A DNA stretch of 64,000 nt from Sandaracinaceae bacterium (lineage in GTDB: Bacteria; Myxococcota_A; Polyangia; Polyangiales; Sandaracinaceae). Positions 44,148-51,870 of this stretch are shown here, one piece after another. The notes beneath the pieces are model-generated. The model was not told the DNA's origin. It worked only from the letters and a program-made list of their open reading frames with translations, and searched no databases. The DNA lies in contig JAVJQK010000110.1 of the NCBI GenBank assembly GCA_040218145.1, positions 1-64,000 on the forward strand. The letters run 5' to 3'. The position numbers and the translations under genes are program-made. Every line of letters starts with the position of its first letter. Within the stretch, counting starts at the first letter, position 1.

Positions 44148-44581
44148 CGTCTGCTCCCGTCGCCCGCTGAGGACTCGTCGCCGCTGCGTACCGACCTGCT
44201 CATCACGGGGGACCTGCTCATCACGGACCCGCTCATCACGAACCTGCTCATCACGGACCTGCTCATCACGGACCTGCTCATCACGAACCTGCTCATCACG
44301 GACCTGCTCATCACGGACCTGCTCATCACGGACCTGCTCATCACGGACCTGCTCATCACGGGGAGCCTGGCGCCGGCTCCGGCGCACCTTCGACGAAGGG
44401 GCTCCTGCGGCTCGGGACCTTCGCTGGCCCGTGCGATGGCCCGCCCGGGCGTCTGCCGTTCGGTGGCTTCGGCGCGTCGCGCCCTGCCACGTGGACCGAG
44501 ACGGGGGCGATCCCACGCAACTGACGCTTTTGGAGAAAAAACGCGCTCGACGTCGAGAGAGGCCGACTTCGCGCCGCTCAC
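44144..44581 (-). CDS. possible protein with eleven VMSRS pentapeptide repeats
   Basis: The 145-codon frame starts at GTG 44581, overlapping the stop of the sigma-like gene as GTGA. It ends in a TGA that overlaps the next gene's ATG as ATGA, so both junctions look like translational coupling. It has an Arg-rich N-terminal half of no known family, then VMSRS repeated about eleven times with VMSRF and VMSGS variants, then SGDESSAGDGSRR. Against it: all three variant repeat units change the amino acid in this frame, and the other frames are open too. Confidence 0.4.
   Translation of the reverse strand: MSGAKSASLDVERVFSPKASVAWDRPRLGPRGRARRAEATERQTPGRAIARASEGPEPQEPLRRRCAGAGARLPVMSRSVMSRSVMSRSVMSRSVMSRFVMSRSVMSRSVMSRFVMSGSVMSRSPVMSRSVRSGDESSAGDGSRR
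44193..44360. repeat. 15-bp tandem repeat, 11 units
   Basis: The unit GACCTGCTCATCACG (plus strand) is repeated eleven times. Seven or eight units are identical; two begin AAC, one has CCG for CTG, and a GGG insertion follows the first unit. Unit and insertion are multiples of three, so length changes never shift a frame. It lies between the sigma-like gene and the gene at 44147 and may be translated. Confidence 0.95.
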
Positions 44582-45339
44582 GAGGGCTCCTCGGGGCGAT
44601 CGCGCCGACGCTCCGGTCGGGGTTTGCCCGCGTCGGCGCGGCGCTCCTCGATCAGCTCCCGGATCACCGCGATCACGTCGTGCGCCTCGGCGTCCTCGGC
44701 CGCCCAGCGCTCGAGCCCTCTCAGCGCGGGCTCACGCCCTCGCTCGATCCACTTGTAGAGGCGGTCCTTGCCGATGGGCTCGCCGACCTCGAGCGCGTCC
44801 GTGATCTCCTCCGAGTCCCATCCGCAGACCACACGGAGCAGCGTCGCCTGCGCCTGCGTGCGCCGCAGGAGCCGCCGGCTCGCGCTCCGCACGTCCTCCT
44901 CGAGGGCTCGGTGCACGTGACCCATGCAGGTCTCCACCAGCTGCTCGAGCGCGCCGGGAGGGAGCACGCGCGCGTCGCTCGCCTCGAGCCGGTCGATCAG
45001 CGGCGGCCCGGGCGTGCGGGGCTCGTTCCGCATCCCCTCGAGCAGCGGGTCGTTCTTGCGGGCGCGCAGGGCGTCGACGCGCTTGCGCCGGACGATGGTG
45101 GCCACCCACTTCGCGCACTGGAGCGGCGCCTCCGCCCGCATCCCGCCCACGTGCCGGACGAGGCTGAAGAGGGCCTCCTGGCGCGCGTCGGCCAGGCCCT
45201 CTCGCTCTCCCGGGAAGGCGGCGTCGAGCCAGTCCGAGACCGCACGCCAGCGCGCGGCGTGCCGCGGATCGGTCGGATCCGCGGCTTCCTTCAGCGCGCT
45301 CAGGTGCGCGAACAACGGCTCGGCTGGGGGCAGGGCCAC
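44578..45339 (-). CDS. sigma-70-like (ECF-type) regulator
   Basis: The 253-residue protein (GTG 45339, 34 bp after the previous stop) has a region-2-like segment, FPGEREGLADARQEALFSLV...APLQCAKWVATIVRRKRVDALRARK, and a region-4-like helix-turn-helix, LLRVVCGWDSEEITDALEV...DRLYKWIERGREPALRGL. Similarity to classical ECF factors is modest and the linker is long, so it may be a divergent sigma factor or a sigma-derived regulator. The ends are charged. Its gene follows the Lon-domain/TPR gene and precedes the repeat ORF by a GTGA overlap. Confidence 0.6.
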   Translation of the reverse strand: MALPPAEPLFAHLSALKEAADPTDPRHAARWRAVSDWLDAAFPGEREGLADARQEALFSLVRHVGGMRAEAPLQCAKWVATIVRRKRVDALRARKNDPLLEGMRNEPRTPGPPLIDRLEASDARVLPPGALEQLVETCMGHVHRALEEDVRSASRRLLRRTQAQATLLRVVCGWDSEEITDALEVGEPIGKDRLYKWIERGREPALRGLERWAAEDAEAHDVIAVIRELIEERRADAGKPRPERRRDRPEEPS

Positions 45340-45373
45340 GCGCCGGGCATCCTCGTCAGCGCGGGCGGCGGAG

Positions 45374-47239
45374 TCAACCGAGGCGTGCGCAGAGGGCCAA
45401 CAGGTCGTCGAGGCGCTCCGCGGTCGGCGGGCCCACCTCGATCTGCGCGCGGACCTCACGCAGGGGCGCACCGAGGAACGCGTCCGCGTGCCCGTGACGC
45501 GGGACGTGGGCCAGGGCGCGCGCGGCCCGGCCGGCGACGTCGCTGCTCCACGCACCCCGCGCGAGCCGCGCCCGGGCCTCGAAGAGCACGTTGAGGTGCG
45601 CGAGGAACGAGAGGTGGGGCTCGAGCGCGCGCCCGTGAACGACCGGGGAGGCCGCGAGGACCTCGAAGCCGTGCTCGCGATCGGGACCCTGGGCCAGCGC
45701 CACGCCGAGGTGCCGGCGCGCGAGCAGGCCCGGGAGCGGCTCTTCTTCCAGGCTCGCGCGCACCGCGGGCACGTCGAGCGCGGCGATCGCCTCCTCCGGC
45801 CGATCGAGGGTCACGAGCGCGCCGGCCCAGCTCGTGCGCACCCAGCTCTCCCGCGACCCGCCGTCGTCCCCGCCGACCACCAGGGCGTCGAGCGCGGCCT
45901 TCGCCTGGATCCGGGCGCCGGGCTCGTCTCCCGCCGCCGCGTGGGCCTCGATCAGGTAGGCGCGGGTGCGCGCGTTCCGGCTCGGGTCGTGTCGCTCCGC
46001 CACCTCGAGCGACTCGGCGAACGCCTCGATCGCGCCCTCGGTCTCGCCCCGCGCCATCGCCACGAGCCCCGCGCAGCCGAGCGCCTTGATCAGCTCGCCG
46101 CGCAGCCGTGCGGAGCGCGCGATCTCGACCGCCCGCGCCGCCGCCGTCGCCGCGTCCTCGAAGCGGCACAGCTGACGGTGCGTCATCGCGGTCTGCTGGA
46201 AGAGGTAGGTCAGCGGGCCGTCGGGCACCGCGCGCCGGCCCTCCTCGGAGAGCGCGATCAGCTCCGCCTCGTGCAACAGGTCGAGGCTCCTCGCCGGGTC
46301 GCCCAGGTGTCGGTGGGCCGCCGCCGAGCGCGCGAGCGCCTCGACGCGCAGGTCCAACCGGCCCTCCGGCAGGGTGCCGCCGAGCCGCGAGAGGGTCTCG
46401 CGCACGGTCGGCCAGCGGTAGCCACGCCAGCCGGTCGAGAAGACGCGACGGGCTTCGTCCATCGCGCGGTCCGGGTGCGCGCGCGCCTTCGCGGGCGAGA
46501 GCGTCTCCGCGATCAAGGCCTCGAGAGTGCCGACGCCGACCACCGCCACGCGCCCCGCCGCGCAGCGACGCGCCTCGGCCGCGTCGCTGGCGGGCACGAC
46601 GATGCGGTCCGCCCCGTGCTGCGCCGCCGCGTCGACCTTCGCCTCCATCTCCCCCACGGGCAGGACCGCGTCTCCTCGCACCGCGCCCGTGACGACCGTT
46701 CGCGCTCGGATCGGCCGCTCGCTCCAGAGCGAGATCGCGGACACGAGCGCCGCCGCGCCGAGGGAGGGGCCGTCGATCTGTGAGCGGAGGAGCGCGGCGG
46801 GCTGGGCGGCCACCAGGCGATACTGCTCGAGCGCCCGCGGCGGAGCGGTGTGTCGCGCCGCGGCGCCGAGCGCGTCTCCCAGCGCGCGGCGCGCGCGCGG
46901 GTGCAACCAGGCGTCGTCGACCCAGAGCCCGACCGGGTCGAACGCGACGTGCACCTGGCGCACGAAGCCGACCCCGTGGTCCTTCGCCACGAGTGGGACG
47001 GCGACGGCGTGCGGGAGCCGTGGGGCCGACGCGGCGGCCACCGTGGACGGGTCGACCCGCAGGCTCGCCGCCGCCTCTCGCTCGGCCTCGGAGACCGCGC
47101 CCGGGTCGGCGCTCATCAGGCCGCGGGCCAAGGCGTCGAGGGCGAACCGACGGGCGGCGATCCCGCGCGCGTCCCGGACGCCCTGGAGCAAGAGATCGAT
47201 CCGACCGGCGACGATCGCGAGCTCGGCGTCCCAGCGCAC
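45374..47239 (-). CDS. stand-alone Lon-type (S16) protease domain fused to TPR-like repeats
   Basis: The 621-residue protein (GTG 47239 behind GGGGAG) has a Lon proteolytic domain at about 80-240. The catalytic Ser is S159 in SQIDGPSLGAAALV and the Lys is K201 in VLPVGEMEAKVDAAAQHGAD; they are 42 residues apart (43 in E. coli Lon). No AAA+ or Lon N-domain is present. The C-terminal 350 residues are Ala-rich helical pairs typical of TPRs (TAMTHRQLCRFEDAATAAARAVEIAR, EGAIEAFAESLEVAERHD). It could be a protease delivered to partners through the TPRs, perhaps acting on a regulator encoded downstream. Confidence 0.75.
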   Translation of the reverse strand: MRWDAELAIVAGRIDLLLQGVRDARGIAARRFALDALARGLMSADPGAVSEAEREAAASLRVDPSTVAAASAPRLPHAVAVPLVAKDHGVGFVRQVHVAFDPVGLWVDDAWLHPRARRALGDALGAAARHTAPPRALEQYRLVAAQPAALLRSQIDGPSLGAAALVSAISLWSERPIRARTVVTGAVRGDAVLPVGEMEAKVDAAAQHGADRIVVPASDAAEARRCAAGRVAVVGVGTLEALIAETLSPAKARAHPDRAMDEARRVFSTGWRGYRWPTVRETLSRLGGTLPEGRLDLRVEALARSAAAHRHLGDPARSLDLLHEAELIALSEEGRRAVPDGPLTYLFQQTAMTHRQLCRFEDAATAAARAVEIARSARLRGELIKALGCAGLVAMARGETEGAIEAFAESLEVAERHDPSRNARTRAYLIEAHAAAGDEPGARIQAKAALDALVVGGDDGGSRESWVRTSWAGALVTLDRPEEAIAALDVPAVRASLEEEPLPGLLARRHLGVALAQGPDREHGFEVLAASPVVHGRALEPHLSFLAHLNVLFEARARLARGAWSSDVAGRAARALAHVPRHGHADAFLGAPLREVRAQIEVGPPTAERLDDLLALCARLG

Positions 47240-47270
47240 GTCTCTCCCCAATCGGGCCGGCGGGCGGGGC

Positions 47271-47597
47271 TCAGGTCAGGAGCTGCTCGAGGAGCTCGAA
47301 GTTCTCGACCTCTTCTTCGGCGATGTCTCCATCGACCTCGATCATCTCCCGGACCGTGGTGAGGAAGAGCGCGCGGTGCTCCTGCGGGATCTGCGTCGGG
47401 TCGAGCTCCTCCGCCGTGGGCGGCAGCTCGAGCCACTGCTCCACTTGCTTCCGCTCGTCGTCGTCGAGCTTGAGCTTTCGCACGAGCTTCTGGACCATCT
47501 TCACTTCGCTCTCGGCGATCTGGAGGTCCGCCCAGGCGAACGAGCAGACGAACTTCATGAGGCGAAGACGTTCTTCTTTGTCCAGCTGCTTCAGCAT
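47271..47597 (-). CDS. TerB-like protein
   Basis: The 108-residue all-helical protein (ATG 47597, GGAG upstream) has the TerB-fold pattern: LMKFVCSFAWADLQIAESEV near the start and REMIEVDGDIAEEEVENFEL near the end, each with the acidic D-G/L-x-I-x-x-x-E loop. TerB domains bind metal in tellurite-resistance and membrane-stress systems. It starts the minus-strand run, 31 bp before the Lon/TPR gene. Confidence 0.75.
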   Translation of the reverse strand: MLKQLDKEERLRLMKFVCSFAWADLQIAESEVKMVQKLVRKLKLDDDERKQVEQWLELPPTAEELDPTQIPQEHRALFLTTVREMIEVDGDIAEEEVENFELLEQLLT

Positions 47598-47694
47598 CTC
47601 GGCTCCGGTTCCAGGGGCGCGGTCAGGGCCGCGTCGCGTGCGGCGGGACTCTACCCCGGTCCTCGGCTCAGATCGACCACATCGTCCGGGGGCG

Positions 47695-47877
47695 TCACTC
47701 GGGGGCGGTCGTCCCCGTCACGCCGCCGAAGGACTGCGCCGCGCAGCCGGCCACCCGCTCCCCGGTGAGCTCCGCGAACATCCAGAGCCCTGCCAGGGCG
47801 CCGAGGATCAGGACGAGGACGAGCCGCCAGAGGAAGCGTCGATCCCGCCTGAAGGCTTCTTCCTCCAGATTTGCCAT
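47695..47877 (-). CDS. small single-span membrane protein
   Basis: The 60-residue protein (ATG 47877) has a charged N-terminus (MANLEEEAFRRDRRF), one transmembrane helix (LWRLVLVLILGALAGLWMFA) and a short periplasmic tail with one Cys. It is divergent from the acyltransferase gene. No family recognised. Confidence 0.6.
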   Translation of the reverse strand: MANLEEEAFRRDRRFLWRLVLVLILGALAGLWMFAELTGERVAGCAAQSFGGVTGTTAPE

Positions 47878-48028
47878 TCGGTGCCTCACTGTGAAACCTC
47901 CCGCCCCGCTTGCAAAGCGGACCTCTGAGGACCAGGGAAGGTTCCGTACGCGAGATGTGCTCTTGAGCCCCGCGCCTTTTTGCGCGATACCGCGCAGCAC
48001 ATCCGCACCCGCTCTGGAGGACTCTGCG

Positions 48029-49348
48029 ATGGCGACCACGGTGACCATGCCTCAGCTCGGCGAGAGCATCGTCGAGGGAGAGATCGGCGACTGGCTCGTG
48101 AAGGAAGGCGAGAAGGTCTCGCGAGATCAACCCCTCGTCACGATCCTCACCGACAAGACGGACACCGAGATCCCGGCGCCCGAAGACGGCGTCGTGACCA
48201 CGATCATCGCGCAGACCGGCGAGACCGTCTCGGTCGGCGCGGAGCTCTGCACGATCGACGCGAGCGCCGAAGCGAGCGCGGGCGGGAGCGGGGAGGCGGC
48301 GCCTGCGCCCGAGCCTGAGCCCGAAGCGTCCGGCGGCGGCGAGCCGCCCGCGGCGACCCCGTCGGTGCGGAAGCTGGCCCGCGAGCGCGACGTGGATCTC
48401 GAGCGCGTGACCGGGACCGGCGAGCACGGCCGCATCACGCGCGAGGACGTGATGAAGGCCGCGGAGGGCGGCCCCACGGGCCCGCAGCAGGCGGCTCCCG
48501 CCTCGCAGCAGGCCCCGACCCAGACCCGCCGCGCGGACGTGCCTCCCGCGCCCCGCCAGGCCCCCGCGCGGCCCGCCCAGGGCGGCGGCGCCCAGACGGC
48601 CATGAAGTTCGACGCCGGCTCCTTCCGGGTGCCCGGCTACCAGGAGCGGCCGGGCGACGAGGTCGTCCCGTGGAGCCGCCGGCGGCGCATCATCGCCGAT
48701 CACATGGTCTACTCGAAGCTGACCTCGCCCCACGTGGTCACCTTCGCCGAGACCGACATCCACGCCACGAACCGCCTCCGCGAGACGCACAAGAAGGCGC
48801 TGCGGGCCGAGGGGATCAACCTCTCGCATCTCGCCTTCGTCGCCGCCGCCACGTGCCGCGCGCTCCGGGAGCACCGCGCGATGAACGCGCGCGTCCTCGA
48901 CGAGAGCACGGCGCTGCTGAAGGAGATCAACCTCGGCATCGCGGTGGAGACCGAGGACGGCCTCGTCGTCCCCGTCATCAAGCACGCCGACGAGCTGAGC
49001 GTGCGCGGCCTCGCGCGGGCCATCGGCGAGATCGCCGACAAGGCGCGCGACGGCAAGCTCACGCCCGACGACCTCAGCGGCAAGACGTTCACGATCTCGA
49101 ACCCCGGTCGGAAGGGGAACCTCGTGGGCGGCGCCATCATCAGCCAGCCCAACGTCGGCATCCTGCGGATGGGGGAGATCAAGAAGCGCGTCGTGGTCAT
49201 CGACCAGGACGGCGTCGACGCGATGGCGATCCACCCGGTGATGTTCATGGCGCTCAGCTACGACCACCGCGTGGTCGACGGCGTCGAGGCGAACAGCTTC
49301 CTCTACCGCATCCACGAGCTGCTCGAGGCGGGCGACTTCGAGGTCTGA
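48029..49348 (+). CDS. 2-oxo acid dehydrogenase E2 (dihydrolipoyl acyltransferase)
   Basis: The 439-residue protein (ATG 48029, GGAGG upstream) has an N-terminal lipoyl domain with modified lysine K43 in LTDKTDTEIPAP, a Pro/Ala/Glu linker, and the E1/E3-binding domain (ATPSVRKLARERDVDLERVTG). After a second Pro/Gln-rich linker comes the catalytic domain ending with YDHRVVDGV (active-site His and Asp). It transfers acyl groups to CoA in pyruvate, branched-chain or 2-oxoglutarate dehydrogenase complexes. No E1 or E3 genes are adjacent, so the complex type is undetermined. Confidence 0.88.
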   Translation: MATTVTMPQLGESIVEGEIGDWLVKEGEKVSRDQPLVTILTDKTDTEIPAPEDGVVTTIIAQTGETVSVGAELCTIDASAEASAGGSGEAAPAPEPEPEASGGGEPPAATPSVRKLARERDVDLERVTGTGEHGRITREDVMKAAEGGPTGPQQAAPASQQAPTQTRRADVPPAPRQAPARPAQGGGAQTAMKFDAGSFRVPGYQERPGDEVVPWSRRRRIIADHMVYSKLTSPHVVTFAETDIHATNRLRETHKKALRAEGINLSHLAFVAAATCRALREHRAMNARVLDESTALLKEINLGIAVETEDGLVVPVIKHADELSVRGLARAIGEIADKARDGKLTPDDLSGKTFTISNPGRKGNLVGGAIISQPNVGILRMGEIKKRVVVIDQDGVDAMAIHPVMFMALSYDHRVVDGVEANSFLYRIHELLEAGDFEV

Positions 49349-49387
49349 GCCCCGGCGTCGACGGCCCGAAGAGCGACGGAACGAAGA

Positions 49388-49417
49388 AAGGGCACCTGCC
49401 TCACGGCGGGTGCCCTT
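49388..49417. terminator. bidirectional hairpin between convergent genes
   Basis: The 13-bp stem AAGGGCACCTGCC / GGCGGGTGCCCTT has loop TCAC and one G-T pair. It lies between the E2 stop (49348) and the HU stop (49469) and could end transcription from both sides. The flanks are short T/A-rich runs. Confidence 0.8.
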
Positions 49418-49468
49418 CTCCAATTCTCACCGACCTCTCTCGAGAGAGAGCTCAGCGAGGACGGTCGC

Positions 49469-49807
49469 TCACTTGAGCGCCATCTCCTTGAGCTTCTTGA
49501 GGGGCTGGACCTTGACCTTGGTGGTCGCCGGCTTCGCCGCCACGTCCATGACCTCGCCCGGACGGAACGGGTTCGGCACGCCCTTGCGCGCCTTCTGCGC
49601 CGGCTTCTTGACCGTCTTGATCTTGAGAAGGCCGGGGAGGGTGAAGGTGCCCGCGCCGCGCTTGCGCACGTGGCGGTCGATCACGTTCGACAGCTCGTCG
49701 AACACGGCCTGCACGTCCTTCTTGGCAACCCCGGTGTTCTCCGAGATCTCCTTGTAGAGCTGGGTCTTGGTCATCGGGTCCTTGACTGCCGTCGTCTTGC
49801 TCGTCAT
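49469..49807 (-). CDS. HU-family DNA-binding protein
   Basis: The 112-residue basic protein has the HU fold: MTKTQLYKEISENTGVAKKD, AVFDELSNVIDRHV, GAGTFTLPGLLKI, and the arm signature KKPAQKARKGVPNPFRPGE. A second Met at residue 12 would give a form closer to the usual 90-100 residues. It packages DNA as a nucleoid protein. The 248-bp region upstream (49808-50055) holds no gene, is the least GC-rich part nearby and presumably contains its promoter. Confidence 0.9.
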   Translation of the reverse strand: MTSKTTAVKDPMTKTQLYKEISENTGVAKKDVQAVFDELSNVIDRHVRKRGAGTFTLPGLLKIKTVKKPAQKARKGVPNPFRPGEVMDVAAKPATTKVKVQPLKKLKEMALK

Positions 49808-50055
49808 GGCGTCTCCTTCTTCGACTCGGAACCCCCATCGGGTCCGTGTTTCTTCGGATCTGATTGGCTCGGGACGCCTGACTGACGCCCTCGCTATCGG
49901 GGCGCGATTCTGCGCAGCAAATCAGGGAAAGCAACGAGAATTCGGCTCCCGCGAGGGGAATTCGTCATTTTTCACCCCAAATAGGGGCTCTAACCCGGCT
50001 CTCAGGCCAATTTCCGAGGATCGCACGCGCGATCGCCCGGCCAGAGCGCGGACCC

Positions 50056-51819
50056 TCAGAATGGCTGGTAGTAGACGGCGTAGCTGGTGCGTCCGCCGTC
50101 GACGAAGAGCCAGAGCCGATCTCCCGCCGTCACCGTCTCGTTCAGCGACGCGCCGTTGATCCCGCCACCCACGCTCGAGCCGTTGACGCAGTCGAGCTCG
50201 CTCGCGCCGGGGCCGTCGCAGGCGGCGCGCCGCAGGTAGAGGTCGGGCGTGAAGTCCGCGCTGTACGCGTCGAACTCCACGCGGCCGCTGGACGGCGCGG
50301 TGAGCGACAGGATGGCCTCGGGTGGGTTGAAGGCGCCCGGCGTGCAGGTGCCCCGCTGGTTGCCCACGAAGCTCGACTGGAAGCCCACGAGGGCGCCGCC
50401 GCCGGTGATGTCGAGCTGACCGCCCGGGGCCGAGCAGCCGTCGACGGCGGGAGCGTCCACGCGCACGTTGAGCGTGTAGCTCCCGGTCACGCTCGAGTCG
50501 TACGCGTCGACGAGGATGTAGACGCGCGTGCTGGTGGCGCCGCTCCCCACGCGGTGCAGCCACAGGCGGCTGTCGGTGGTGCTCCGGCGATCGTAGTCGT
50601 CGTTGCAGAGCGTCTGGAAGCCGCGCATGTCGCAGGTGAAGCCCAGCCCGAGCACGGTGTCCGCGGTCGACCCGATCGTGTCGATGGTGACGTCGTGCTG
50701 GCCGCGCGGGACGTCGATGAAGTAGACGGCGTCGCGGCCGCCGCTCTGCGCGCCGCAGATGGCGTTGGTCCGGTAGTCGTCGGCGAGCGCGCCGAACGTG
50801 CCGGTCACCGTCGCGGTGCCCGCCGGGCCGACCGTGATCTGCCGCGCCGAGCCGCAGTCGTCGGGCGTCGTGGAGCAGCCCTCATCGATGACGCCATCGC
50901 AGTTGTCGTCGATGCCGTTGCACAGCTCGGGCGCGCCCGGGTACTTGCCCGCGTTCATGTCGTCGCAGTCGGGGCCGCCGCACATGACGACGCTCCCGCC
51001 GGCGATGACGGACGCCGCCCCGAAGCCGTCGCCGTCCTCGTCGCGGAGCGTGGAGATGCACATGTCGCCGACCTCGTCGCAGCTGTCCGCGGTGCACGGG
51101 TCGCCGTCGCGGCAGTCTCGGTCGGTGCCGCCCACGCAGCCCGCGGTGGGGTTGCAGCGCCGGCCGACGGTGCAGAAGTCACCCGCGCACATGGCGTCGT
51201 TCGGCGTCGACACGCAGCCGGTGGGGCTGCTGGACGCGGCGGGGTCGCAGCGATCGACGGTGCAGTCCACCGCGTCGGCGCACGCCGAGTCGTCGGGCGT
51301 GGCCACGCAGCGGTCGGCGTCCTCGTCGCACCGGTCGGCGCTGCAGCTCGCGCCGTCGTCACACACGACCGGATCGCCGGCGACGCAGCCCGTGCCTGGC
51401 GCGTCACCGTCGCAGCGCTCGACGCCGTTGCAGAAGACGCCGTCGTCACACTCGGGGTCGCTCGTGCAGCGGATCGGCACGCAGCCGAGCACGGGGTTGC
51501 AGCGCTCTCCGTCCGCGCACGCGCCGTCGTCGGCGGTGTGGGCGCAGCGGCCTTCCTCGCACGCGTCGACGGTGCAGGCGACGTCGTCGTCGCAGCTCGG
51601 CGGGCAAACGGGGCCGCCGTCGCCCGGGACGGCGCCGTCGGGCCCTGCGTCGCCGCGACCCGCGTCGTCGTCTCCGCCGCCGTCCATGCGCCCGGCGTCT
51701 CGCCCCGCGGCGCCGGCGTCGTCGTCACCGCCGAGGCGGCCGTCGTCCGGGTTGATCAAGGCGCTGCAACCCGCGAGCGCCAGCGCACAAATCAAGCAAG
51801 CAATCTTCTCGAACGACAT
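50056..51819 (-). CDS. Cys-rich lipoprotein with MopE-type motif
   Basis: The 587-residue protein (ATG 51819) begins MSFEKIACLICALALAGC (lipobox). A D/G/A-rich linker (GGDDDAGAAGRDAGRMDGGG) follows, then many short Cys repeats (CDDDVACTVDACEEGRC, CDDGASCSADRC). A MopE/PF11617 metal-binding motif, GGPDCDDMNAGKYPGAPELC then NGIDDNCDGVIDEGC, lies at about 275-310. Two beta-rich domains resembling bacterial pre-peptidase or jelly-roll domains end the protein. MopE-type motifs bind copper in methanotrophs. It is surface-located by inference, 51 bp downstream of the PEGA/TPR gene. Confidence 0.8.
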   Translation of the reverse strand: MSFEKIACLICALALAGCSALINPDDGRLGGDDDAGAAGRDAGRMDGGGDDDAGRGDAGPDGAVPGDGGPVCPPSCDDDVACTVDACEEGRCAHTADDGACADGERCNPVLGCVPIRCTSDPECDDGVFCNGVERCDGDAPGTGCVAGDPVVCDDGASCSADRCDEDADRCVATPDDSACADAVDCTVDRCDPAASSSPTGCVSTPNDAMCAGDFCTVGRRCNPTAGCVGGTDRDCRDGDPCTADSCDEVGDMCISTLRDEDGDGFGAASVIAGGSVVMCGGPDCDDMNAGKYPGAPELCNGIDDNCDGVIDEGCSTTPDDCGSARQITVGPAGTATVTGTFGALADDYRTNAICGAQSGGRDAVYFIDVPRGQHDVTIDTIGSTADTVLGLGFTCDMRGFQTLCNDDYDRRSTTDSRLWLHRVGSGATSTRVYILVDAYDSSVTGSYTLNVRVDAPAVDGCSAPGGQLDITGGGALVGFQSSFVGNQRGTCTPGAFNPPEAILSLTAPSSGRVEFDAYSADFTPDLYLRRAACDGPGASELDCVNGSSVGGGINGASLNETVTAGDRLWLFVDGGRTSYAVYYQPF

Positions 51820-51870
51820 CTCGCCCCCACCGTCTTCCGCACTCCCGCACCCGCACACCCGGCAGACCGC

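Noticed and set aside
44193-44360. Possible CRISPR array
   Set aside because: Units are contiguous 15-mers without spacers, and no cas genes are present.
43314-44516. 400-codon version of the 44147 gene with an RDEQV repeat N-terminus
   Set aside because: The extension is Arg-rich without family features, and a good ribosome site precedes ATG 44147. It is kept as an alternative because two of three repeat variants are silent in this frame.
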